The notes below the pieces were generated by a model that saw nothing but the letters and a program-made list of their open reading frames with translations, was not told the DNA's origin and did not search any database. A stretch of DNA of 36,700 nucleotides, taken from positions 1 to 36,700 of the IMG/VR virus record IMGVR_UViG_3300034631_000061. One strand, 5' to 3'. The translations under genes were made by a program, and so were the position numbers. The stretch comes from a virus. Positions 30,147 through 36,700 of the stretch are shown here, piece after piece (within the stretch, counting starts at the first letter, position 1; the number at the start of each line of letters is the position of its first letter).

Positions 30147-31976
30147 ATGTCGATCCTTGCCAATCCGCTCGCCCTTCATGCCGATCCCCTATCGCTGCCG
30201 GTCGAGGACCGCCGGCGGGCTGCGCGCAGCCTGTACTGGCGCGGGTGGGAGGTCAGCCAGATCGCGGAAGAGCTGGAAGTGGCGCGGTCCACCGTCCAGT
30301 CGTGGAAGGATCGCGGCAAATGGGACGATGTGCCCAGCATCCGGCGCCTGGAGGACTGCCTCGAAGCGCGGTGGATGATGCTCATCGCCAAGGACAAGAA
30401 GACGCCGGGCGATTTCAAGGAAATCGACCTGCTGGGTCGGCAGGTCGCCGCGCTGGCGAAGGTCCGCCGGTATGAGGAGCCGGGCGGGCACGAAGGCGAC
30501 CTGAATGAGAAGGTGGCGCGCCGGAATTCCGGCCCGCGCAAGGAAAAGACGCCTTCGAATTATTTCACGGTCGAGCAGGCCGAGCGGCTGAAGGAAATCT
30601 TCCTCGACCAGCTGTTCGGATACCAGGAGACGTGGTGGGCGAATCTGTCGCGCCGCACGCGGATGATCCTGAAGTCGCGCCAGATCGGTGCGACCTATTA
30701 TTTCGCATTCGAGGCGCTGATCGACGCGATCGAGAGCGGGCGCAATCAGATTTTCTTGTCGGCGTCTAAGGCACAGGCGCATCAATTCCGCAATTATATC
30801 GTCGGATTTGCAAAATTGGTGGGGGTCGACCTGAAGGGCGACCCGATGCTCATCACCAGCGCGCTACGCCCGGAGGGCGGGGCGGCGGCAGAGCTGCATT
30901 TCCTCGGCACCAATTTCCGCACCGCTCAGGGGCGGTCGGGGAATTTCTATTTCGACGAATTCTTTTGGGTCCACGGTTTCGAGGAGCTGAATAAGGTCGC
31001 CTCGGGGATGGCGACCCATAAGCACTGGCGGAAGACGTATTTCTCGACGCCATCGACGATCGCGCATCTCGCCTATCCATACTGGACCGGGGAGCGGCGC
31101 AATCGGCGCAAGGGCAAGGCCGACCGGATCGAGATCGATGTCAGCCATGCTGCGCTGAAGGACGGGCGGCTGTGCGAGGATTCGGTGTGGCGCCAGATCG
31201 TCACCGTGCAGGACGCGATCGAGAAGGGCTTCGATCTGGTCGACCTGGACGAGCTGCAGGATGAATATGCCGAGGACGAATTCGCCAATCTCTTTGGCTG
31301 CGTCTTTGTCGACGACAGCCTGAGCGCCTTCAAATTCAATGATCTGGTCAAGCTGGGCTGCGACAGCCTGGTCGAATGGACCGATTATAATCCGGAGGCG
31401 GCGCGGCCATATGGCGATCGACCGGTCTGGGCGGGGTATGATCCGCAGAATTCGGAAGAGGGCGATAATGCGGCGCTGGTCATCATCGCGCCGCCGACCG
31501 AGCAGGGCGGCACCTTCCGGATATTGGAGCGCCACCAGCTGCGCGGGCTGGATTTCGAGCAGCAGGCCGAATTCATCAAGGGCGTGCTGTCGCGCTACAC
31601 CGTCACCTATCTGGGGATCGACGCGACGGGCGTCGGCGCCGGCGTCTATCAGCTGCTCGCCAAGCCCGAGGTCGGCATCGGCGGCGTGACGAAGATCGAA
31701 TATTCGCTGGAGGTGAAGGCCGCCATGGTCATGAAGGCGCAGAATGTCGTGCGCCGCGGTCGCCTCGCCTTCGACAGTATGTGCATGGATGTCGTCAGCA
31801 GCTTCGTGTCGATCAAGAAGACGATCACCGACAGCGGCAAGGCGATGACCTTCAAGGCAGGGCGCGGCGGGCAGGACGGCCATGCCGACATCGCCTGGGC
31901 CACCATGCACGTGCTGAGCAATGAGCCGCTGGACGGCAAGGAAAAGCCCAAGGCTTCACTGGAGATGATCGAATGA
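30147..31976 (+). CDS. P: P2 gpP-like terminase large (ATPase) subunit
   Basis: 609 residues. N-terminal HTH at about 32-55 (GWEVSQIAEELEVARSTVQS), Walker-A-like KSRQIGAT (176-183), Walker B FYFDE (267-271), then the nuclease-like C-terminal domain with AGYDPQNSEEGDNAALVII. Packages DNA into the head. Its stop overlaps the portal start (ATGA). Confidence 0.95.
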   Translation: MSILANPLALHADPLSLPVEDRRRAARSLYWRGWEVSQIAEELEVARSTVQSWKDRGKWDDVPSIRRLEDCLEARWMMLIAKDKKTPGDFKEIDLLGRQVAALAKVRRYEEPGGHEGDLNEKVARRNSGPRKEKTPSNYFTVEQAERLKEIFLDQLFGYQETWWANLSRRTRMILKSRQIGATYYFAFEALIDAIESGRNQIFLSASKAQAHQFRNYIVGFAKLVGVDLKGDPMLITSALRPEGGAAAELHFLGTNFRTAQGRSGNFYFDEFFWVHGFEELNKVASGMATHKHWRKTYFSTPSTIAHLAYPYWTGERRNRRKGKADRIEIDVSHAALKDGRLCEDSVWRQIVTVQDAIEKGFDLVDLDELQDEYAEDEFANLFGCVFVDDSLSAFKFNDLVKLGCDSLVEWTDYNPEAARPYGDRPVWAGYDPQNSEEGDNAALVIIAPPTEQGGTFRILERHQLRGLDFEQQAEFIKGVLSRYTVTYLGIDATGVGAGVYQLLAKPEVGIGGVTKIEYSLEVKAAMVMKAQNVVRRGRLAFDSMCMDVVSSFVSIKKTITDSGKAMTFKAGRGGQDGHADIAWATMHVLSNEPLDGKEKPKASLEMIE

Positions 31977-33016
31977 GCAAGGGTATCCGGCGGATGAGTG
32001 CGCGTCAGGCGCGGGCGGCGTCGGCCGGCGCGATCGTGCCGGCCAATGACCGGGGATCGGCGATCGAGGCGTTCAGCTTCGGCGATCCGGAGCCGGCGCT
32101 GGACCGGTCGCTGCTGCTCGACATGCTGCAATCGCCGCACAATGGGCGGTGGTATGAGCCGCCGGTATCGCGGGAGGGGCTGGCGCGGGCGTTCCGCACG
32201 TCACCGCATCATTCGAGCGCTATCATCTTCAAGCGGCAGCAGGTGCTGGCCGCCTTCCGGCCGACCCAGTGGCTGTCGCGCGCCGCCTTTGCCAAGATGG
32301 TGCAGGACTATCTGGTCTTTGGCGACTGCTACGCGGTGAAGGTGCGGTCGATGGGCGGCGCGACGCTGCGGCTCGACTACACGCCTGCGAAATATACGCG
32401 GCGCGGCGTGGAGGACGGCCGCTGGTTTTTCGTGCCCGGCTCGCAGCCGGAGCAGGAATTCGATCGCGGGTCGGTGATCCAACTCATGCAGCCGGACGTC
32501 AATCAGGAGATTTACGGCGTCCCCGAATATATGTCGGCGCTGCAGGCCGCGCTGCTGAATGAGAGCGCGACGCTCTTTCGGCGCAAATATTACCTGAATG
32601 GCGCGCACGCCGGGTACATCCTGTATGCCAGCGGCGAGATCGACGCGGCCAGCACCGACGCGCTGAAGGAGCAGATGCGCCTGGCGAAAGGGCCGGGCAA
32701 TTTCAGGTCGCTTTTCTTCCACTCGCCCAGCGGAAAGGAGAGCAGCATCAAGATCATCCCGATCGCCGAGGCCGGCGCCAAGGACGAATTCCTCGGCATC
32801 AAAAGCGCGTCGGCGGCGGACATCATGGCCGCGCACCGCGTGCCGCCCCAGCTGCTCGGCATCGTGCCGGCGCAGGGGTCGGCGTTTGGCAATCCCGTCG
32901 ACGCGGTGCGGATGTTCGAGCGCAATGAGGTCCGGCCGCTGCGCGATGTCTTTCTCGACATCAATGACCGTCTGGGCGTGCCGGCGGTCGTATTTGAAGA
33001 GGAAGCCGATCTGTAG
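31973..33016 (+). CDS. Q: P2 gpQ-like portal protein
   Basis: 347 residues, the usual gpQ length. Signatures: GSAIEAFSFGDPEPALDRS, KYYLNGAHAGYILYASGEI, KSASAADIMAAHRVPPQLL and RLGVPAVVFE at the end. Forms the head-tail vertex. Second gene of the P-Q operon, directed toward the candidate cos, as in P2. Confidence 0.95.
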   Translation: MSKGIRRMSARQARAASAGAIVPANDRGSAIEAFSFGDPEPALDRSLLLDMLQSPHNGRWYEPPVSREGLARAFRTSPHHSSAIIFKRQQVLAAFRPTQWLSRAAFAKMVQDYLVFGDCYAVKVRSMGGATLRLDYTPAKYTRRGVEDGRWFFVPGSQPEQEFDRGSVIQLMQPDVNQEIYGVPEYMSALQAALLNESATLFRRKYYLNGAHAGYILYASGEIDAASTDALKEQMRLAKGPGNFRSLFFHSPSGKESSIKIIPIAEAGAKDEFLGIKSASAADIMAAHRVPPQLLGIVPAQGSAFGNPVDAVRMFERNEVRPLRDVFLDINDRLGVPAVVFEEEADL

Positions 33017-33022
33017 ATCGGC

Positions 33023-33355
33023 CTAAGCGTAGTAGGCGGCGCACTGGATGCGAAACAAAGACGTCTGTCCGATACTGTCCAGCTTCTTCACCGCAGTGAA
33101 CACCGTGACCTTCCGACCATCTTGCAGGGTGACGTTTGCAGCGTCCGCGTGCTCTGCACCCGTCTCGCAACCGCTGACGCCAATTTGGATTACCCCTTCG
33201 GGTGTTACGCCGCGGACATGCAGCTGTGGTGCCGGACCCAAGGGCAGAAAAATGTAGCTTACCGTGACGTCTCCGTCGAACTCTGTCGTCATGCCTTCGC
33301 GCACGAGAGCTACGTCCGAGATAATCGCCCGTTTTCCGTCTGCCCTGATCGTCAT
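33023..33355 (-). CDS. hypothetical antisense accessory gene (110 aa)
   Basis: Convergent with the portal gene. MTIRADGKRAIISDVALV (33355) has AAGGA 9 bases upstream; ATG 33379 would add 8 residues without a good ribosome site. The protein is strand-rich, with LPLGPAPQLHVRGVTPEG and GCETGAEHADAANVTLQDG, perhaps a secreted or capsid-surface beta-sandwich, but no signal peptide is seen. 33301-33360 has 34/60 G+C, lower than neighbours. Likely a late-acquired moron; function unknown. Confidence 0.6.
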   Translation of the reverse strand: MTIRADGKRAIISDVALVREGMTTEFDGDVTVSYIFLPLGPAPQLHVRGVTPEGVIQIGVSGCETGAEHADAANVTLQDGRKVTVFTAVKKLDSIGQTSLFRIQCAAYYA

Positions 33356-33438
33356 GATCGCTATGTCCTTCCGTCGCATTCGTCTGTCGAAGTAGGAACC
33401 GGACGCGAGAAGGCAATACCATCCTGATCGTGCGGCAG

Positions 33439-33467
33439 TTGCGGAACAATAAGGGAACAAATATATG
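33439..33467 (+). promoter_or_regulatory. candidate sigma-70-like promoter for the accessory operon
   Basis: TTGCGG (33439-33444), 17-base spacer, TATATG (33462-33467), in an AT-rich gap upstream of the gene at 33499. Its independence from the palindromes suggests expression in the lysogen or early. By sequence only. Confidence 0.45.
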
Positions 33468-33498
33468 TGAGCTACCGACTCGTAATGGAGCCAGTGGC

Positions 33499-33729
33499 AT
33501 GGAGATTGATCGATATGGCGAGCGCCGCCCGGACTTTGCCGGGTGGCTTTTGATGCAGCGGGATCGCGGCGACTGGGTCGACGCGATCGCCGACCAGGCG
33601 CGGCGCGACCGTGCCTTTCCCCGGTGCGGTACCGCTGACGACGTCCGCGCCCATTTCGAGAGGGCTCAGGCCGATGGCGAGGCGCTGGCCGCGCTCGATC
33701 ATGCCGAGATCGATTATTATGCGTACTGA
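33499..33729 (+). CDS. YozE-SAM-like small protein
   Basis: 76 residues from ATG 33499 (MEIDRYGERRPDFAGWLLMQ). The pattern F-x-x-W-L-x-x-Q-R-x-R-x-D-x-V ... D-x-x-F-P resembles the YozE_SAM_like fold, found in small plasmid and phage proteins. It overlaps the next gene by 11 bases. Family call from pattern only; function unknown. Confidence 0.6.
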   Translation: MEIDRYGERRPDFAGWLLMQRDRGDWVDAIADQARRDRAFPRCGTADDVRAHFERAQADGEALAALDHAEIDYYAY

Positions 33730-33961
33730 CGCACCGGCGTCGATCGACCGCGTGGTCGCGCGCGGCGGTGATGCACGCGGCGTCCTGCGCGTCGCGGCCG
33801 AGATCCGCGGCACGACCATGGCTGAGCTTTCGCGGGTGATCCAGCGCAGCGCCGGCTATGTCGGGCGCTTCGTCGACCACGGCGTGCCGGCCGTGCTGGA
33901 CGCCGCCGATCGCGATGTGCTGGCGCGATACCTTGGGATCGACGCCGCGCTACTGGTCTGA
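33719..33961 (+). CDS. small HTH-like protein (80 aa)
   Basis: MRTDAPASIDRVVARGGDAR then LRVAAEIRGTTMAELSRVIQ and RSAGYVGRFVDHGVPAVL: a compact helix-turn-helix-like fold. Perhaps a regulator of the operon. It overlaps the upstream gene by 11 bases and its TGA shares one base with the next ATG. Confidence 0.6.
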   Translation: MRTDAPASIDRVVARGGDARGVLRVAAEIRGTTMAELSRVIQRSAGYVGRFVDHGVPAVLDAADRDVLARYLGIDAALLV

Positions 33962-34272
33962 TGCCCCATCATCTGTCGCTGTACCAGACAGCTGCCGACT
34001 TCCCCGTCGAGGTGCAGACGGTCGGCGCGGCTCTGGCTGCCGGGATCACTATCGAGGCGACCTGCCCTAGATGCTGGGGTGCCCGAGCGGTCGACCTTGC
34101 CCGCATCATCTCTTTCCATGGGCCGGGCTACAGCCTGATCGACAGGCAGACCTTCTGCACCTTCCGCCCCGGCTGCGACGGCCGGGTGCGCTTCCGCTAC
34201 ATCGGCGAGTACGGGATGAAGACGATGGAGAGCGAGCAGGGGCGGGCGTGGAGGGCCAGTCGCGATCGGTGA
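33961..34272 (+). CDS. hypothetical zinc-ribbon-like protein (103 aa)
   Basis: Last gene of the small accessory operon. CPRCW (Cys35, Cys38) and FCTFRPGC (Cys66, Cys72) suggest a four-cysteine zinc site. Ends with a basic, helical segment (SEQGRAWRASRDR). Function unknown. It precedes the non-coding cos region. Confidence 0.65.
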   Translation: MPHHLSLYQTAADFPVEVQTVGAALAAGITIEATCPRCWGARAVDLARIISFHGPGYSLIDRQTFCTFRPGCDGRVRFRYIGEYGMKTMESEQGRAWRASRDR

Positions 34273-34679
34273 CCTGGGTCGACCCGACCGAGCCGCGCGC
34301 CTCGCGTTGCGACCCCGATTTACGCGCTTTTCCCCCCGCCTCGCCCGCGCTCTTTTCGTGGCGCTTTTGACGCATGCACCGCGCCGTCTGTCCCTTAGGG
34401 TAAAACAGCGGCTGAACGCCGCGATTTAGGCGCGTCCGTGCGACGCAGATCGACGCAGCCAGCGTGCCCGCGCGCGCGACGGCTAAAATTCGAATGGCAC
34501 GCGTCGTGCTCGTCCCCGTCGCTAAGCCATCGGGGCGGCGCAAGCCGCTCCGGCCGACGGTCGCCGAGGGCGTGTCGGATGGGGCGGGTGTGCCGTGTGA
34601 AGGGGAGGGGACAATCAAATTAGCGTATCGCGTAGCGATTCCTCTTCGATCTTCATTCTACCAGCGGGTAGTCGGCAAA
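34273..34679. other. 407-base non-coding region containing cos
   Basis: No convincing gene. A 34494 ATG frame exists, but has no ribosome site. It holds the P2-like cohesive-end sequence (34324-34345), GCGCTTTT-type motifs at 34324-34331, 34347-34356 (GCGCTCTTTT) and 34361-34368, and a GCGGC-TGAAC-GCCGC hairpin near 34410. These could be terminase-binding elements. Confidence 0.6.
34324..34345 (-). other. candidate cos (packaging/cohesive end) site, P2-like
   Basis: The minus strand reads GGCGAGGCGGGG, then GGAAAAGCGC. P2's 19-base cohesive end is GGCGAGGCGGGGAAAGCAC, so the first 12 bases are the same and the A-rich tail is similar. Orientation relative to the portal gene (strand reading toward Q's 3' end) also matches P2. 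Exact nick positions not determinable here. Confidence 0.8.
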
Positions 34680-35426
34680 CTATGAACTCGCACTAGGCGC
34701 TAAGCCGTCGCGTCGGTCGATCGAAGCACTCATCCGCGAAAGGACGGCCGCCAGCTCCGGATCCGACGGCACCGTCGACCGGACATGCTTCGTGTCACCG
34801 CGAAGCTTCTTCATGGCAATCGTCAGCAGGTTCTGGAACGTCGACTTCGCCTCCGTCACCAGCTGCGCCGCCCAGTCGAAGTAATAGGCGTTGGACGTCT
34901 GCTCCAGCTGTGGGCCTGCGGTGCCCTCAGCGCCCTCTTTGGTCTTCGTCCGCCGGACCCAGCTGACGAACCCGAACCGCTTCAGACGGGCGAGCGACGC
35001 TTTCACGAAGCCCAGGCTCTTGCCTGTCTCGGTCGCGATCGTGGCGTAGCTTGGGAAGAGCTGGCCCGTCAGATAGTTGTACCGATCGAGCAGATACCAA
35101 AGGATCGCACGATCATCGCCGTGCAGGCGCTCGCCAGTCGGCGTGACGTCCTCGCGCGTGCCGGCGCGGCGGTCGGCGCGTGCTTGGCGCAAGTCGATGC
35201 TGTGCGTCCGGTACAGCCGGTCGAATGCGCCAAGCGCTGCGCCCTTGATAGCAGCCCAGTGCTTGCGGCTACCGCTACCATGGCGATGCAGACGCCACGG
35301 TTGCGCCTTTGGTGATGCCTCGTGATAGCTCTCGCGGCGGACCGGATCAGTGGCGCCGCCCTCTTTACGATGGCCCGGCGTGCGGCTGAGGACGCCGGCC
35401 GCTATGCTTGCGAACGCCGTCGTCAT
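34680..35426 (-). CDS. winged-HTH protein, possible replication initiator
   Basis: 248 residues. Core (about 105-165): DRAILWYLLDRYNYLTGQLF, PSYATIATETGKSLGFVKAS, then LARLKRFGFVSWVRR: a replication-initiator-like HTH (HTH_36-type) as in plasmid and phage Rep proteins. N-terminus is basic and disordered. It is the only gene between cos and the attachment site, and the phage has no gpA, so it may start replication. Strongly inferential; it could also be a regulator. Confidence 0.6.
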   Translation of the reverse strand: MTTAFASIAAGVLSRTPGHRKEGGATDPVRRESYHEASPKAQPWRLHRHGSGSRKHWAAIKGAALGAFDRLYRTHSIDLRQARADRRAGTREDVTPTGERLHGDDRAILWYLLDRYNYLTGQLFPSYATIATETGKSLGFVKASLARLKRFGFVSWVRRTKTKEGAEGTAGPQLEQTSNAYYFDWAAQLVTEAKSTFQNLLTIAMKKLRGDTKHVRSTVPSDPELAAVLSRMSASIDRRDGLAPSASS

Positions 35427-35450
35427 CGTGCTGCCGTCGCGATAAAGACA

Positions 35451-35511
35451 CGTTCCGCAGAACGCTTGTAAGTCTTTGATTTTTCGTTCGGGGATTTTTC
35501 AGCGTTCCGCA
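35451..35511. other. candidate integrase arm-type sites, right end
   Basis: CGTTCCGCA at 35451-35459 and 35503-35511, 52 bases apart, in a low-GC, otherwise non-coding stretch. The first is part of CGTTC-CGCA-GAACG, a small palindrome. The same 9-mer is duplicated near the left end in int. Confidence 0.4.
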
Positions 35512-35546
35512 GCGAAATGCCTAGTTTACCGCCGGTTTGATACGGC

Positions 35547-35591
35547 TTTTGGTACCGGCATTCGTAGGTTCGAATCCTGCCGCCCCAGCCA
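35547..35591 (+). other. right attachment site: 3' half of a tRNA-Gln(TTG) gene
   Basis: Starts in the anticodon loop (TTTTGGT, anticodon TTG), goes through ACCGGCATTCGTAGG, the T-arm GTAGG-TTCGAAT-CCTGC, acceptor CGCCCCA, and ends GCCA. This matches the 3' part of bacterial tRNA-Gln. The 5' flank (ACGGC) does not pair perfectly with ACCGG, so no full tRNA is present. The intact gene is presumably just left of the window beyond int. Confidence 0.85.
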
Positions 35592-35683
35592 ATTTGCCAT
35601 CTAAGTTATTGTTTTAGCGGCAGAAAATTGGTCTCAGCCACTGGATTGGGCCGGTGGGTGTGACGGCTCCATGTGGAGATGCC

Positions 35684-36622
35684 GTGCCTGCAATTCAAAA
35701 TGTCGAGCGCAGAGGCGCCGTCTATTACTGGCGCCGTACCGTCCGTTTTCAGGTTGGTAAGCCTTTCACCCTACGCCTCAGCCTCCGAACTACCGCCCAG
35801 GCGGTGGCGCGCAGCATGGGGTGCGCGATGACCGCGAAGAGCGAGACTTTGAAAATGACCTTGGGCCAGGACGGCGGAGCCGCAAGCCTGACAACGACCC
35901 AAAAGGCCGGGATCTTCCGTAGGGCGATGGAGGAGATGCGCGACCATCTCGAGTTGGTCCACGTCGGATTCCAGCGTACTGATCCGAACGCCACCTTTTT
36001 GATCGAGGGCCTCGTCGGCATCTACGAAGCAATGCTCCGGGATTTCGTCGTGAATGGCGTCCCAACGAACGTCGGTAGTCGCGAGCATGTCGAGGCGCGA
36101 TTTCCAAGCCTGACGGACGACCAGAAGGAGACACTGATCGACTTCTTTGCCGATCGACCAGACTGGCGTGACCGGTCCCTCGACAAGGCCGCGTGTGACC
36201 TTCGCGCGTCAGGCGTATGCGAAACCGCCGACAATCTCGACATTGCCCGGAAGGTCAATCTCGAAGGACGGCTCGCCGCCGCTCTTGAATATCGGCGGCG
36301 ACTGGTCGATCCCGCAACGATGTGGACTGGCATGATCGACGATCGCGCCGCGTCTGGGCCGATGCCCTTCGCTGCGGTTGCCGCTGTACCCGCGGCCGTT
36401 GCTACCACGGCGCCGCCGCCGGAGTCCCAGGTCGCCGAGCCATGGGCATCGATGACGCCGACCCAAGCGGCGGAACGCTTCATCGCCGACAATCCCAAGA
36501 TCGTTGGTGACGCGAGGCGGAAGGCGCGCTGGACCGCGAAGACCCGGACGCAATTCCTGTCAGCGGCGCGCCTGCTTGAAAAGAGCTATGGTGCCCGCCC
36601 GATACGGCTCGTCGTGCGGAAG
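35684..36622 (+). pseudogene. second integrase, C-terminally truncated by an IS
   Basis: GTG 35684 has GGAG 5 bases upstream. Start VPAIQNVERRGAVYYWRRTV is typical of a family of tRNA-island integrases; the frame continues with arm/core-binding-type helices (RRAMEEMRDHLELVHVGFQR; MTPTQAAERFIADNPKIVGD) to about residue 310 and then switches to unrelated residues at the IS boundary. The catalytic domain with R-H-R-Y is missing. It lies 92 bases after the attachment site, in the position of the next stacked element's integrase, and is probably non-functional unless repaired. Confidence 0.75.
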
Positions 36623-36700
36623 TGTGGATCGGCGTGGAAAAGGGACCCCGGTAGCGGGGTGATCGGCGTCGAAAAGGGACCCCTCATCCCGTTGGTCTAG
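36623..36700. mobile_element. left end of an IS21-like insertion sequence
   Basis: Two direct 23-base copies differing at one base: GATCGGCGTGGAAAAGGGAC-CCC at 36627-36649 and the C variant at 36661-36683. IS21-family ends carry such multiple terminal repeats, and TGTGG at the start (36623) fits a TG end. The element interrupts the second integrase and continues outside the window, so its transposase genes are not visible. Confidence 0.6.

Noticed and set aside
32190-32198. Fifth copy of CGTTCCGCA
   Set aside because: Lies inside the portal coding sequence away from either prophage end; a chance match is likely in GC-rich DNA.
34494-34685. Possible small gene (MARVVLVPVAKPSG...) in the cos region
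   Set aside because: No ribosome site, runs into the end of the convergent HTH gene, and a non-coding packaging region explains the space.
35540-35591. Complete tRNA gene
   Set aside because: There is no matching D-arm or 5' acceptor strand upstream; only the 3' half of tRNA-Gln is present.
1-36700. CRISPR arrays, rRNA genes, riboswitches
   Set aside because: No regularly spaced repeats, rRNA signatures or recognisable riboswitch cores were seen.

Overview
The window is an almost complete, GC-rich (about 65-70 % in late genes) P2-like myophage prophage in an alphaproteobacterium. Sphingomonadales is my best guess, from codon and base use, the small RcGTA-type spike-base gene and the glutamine-tRNA target site; this is inference. 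The evidence for P2 affinity is a full set of P2-family virion genes (Q, P, O, N, M, L, X, R, S, J, I, H, V, W, FI, FII, E/E', T, U, D), an Ogr/Delta-type zinc-finger activator, a conserved -1 frameshift heptamer between E and E', and a sequence closely resembling the P2 cohesive end.

Layout. (1) 1-6614, minus strand: one long early operon, with genes mostly overlapping by 1-17 bases, running from a YdaS/Cro-like gene through Ogr and many small unknown proteins to a PAPS-reductase-like protein, an excisionase-like gene and the integrase at its distal end. (2) 6621-6690: divergent switch region with two palindromic operators and mirrored promoter cores. (3) 6699-9672, plus strand: CI-like repressor, then two cargo genes likely expressed in the lysogen: a lipoprotein esterase that is a paralogue of the phage's own tail esterase, and a low-GC TIR-domain protein. 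(4) 9669-29993, minus strand: late genes in three blocks (O-N-M-L-X-lysis-spikes-R-S; J-I-H-esterase-lectin; V-W-FI-FII-E-T-U-D). (5) 30147-33016, plus strand: terminase large subunit and portal. (6) 33023-34272: small accessory genes. (7) 34273-34679: non-coding region with the candidate cos site. (8) 34680-35426: HTH protein. (9) 35547-35591: 3' half of a tRNA-Gln gene, the candidate right attachment site. (10) Beyond it, the start of a second integrase gene, cut off by the end of an IS21-like element, so at least two elements appear stacked at the same tRNA locus.

How it works together. A four-copy palindrome (GGGTAGAG-N5-CTCTACCC or a close variant) sits ahead of each late block and ahead of one early sub-block, its centre 55-60 bases from a plausible start codon each time. 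I infer that it is the binding site of the Ogr-like activator, linking the early operon to the late ones. Host surface recognition is elaborate: a tail SGNH/sialate-type esterase, a lectin-like protein, a second SGNH hydrolase paired with a head-spike-base protein, and a membrane-anchored copy of the tail esterase made by the lysogen. The simplest reading is that the phage modifies its receptor glycan during infection and the lysogen modifies the same glycan to block superinfection. No P2 gpA-type replication initiator is present.
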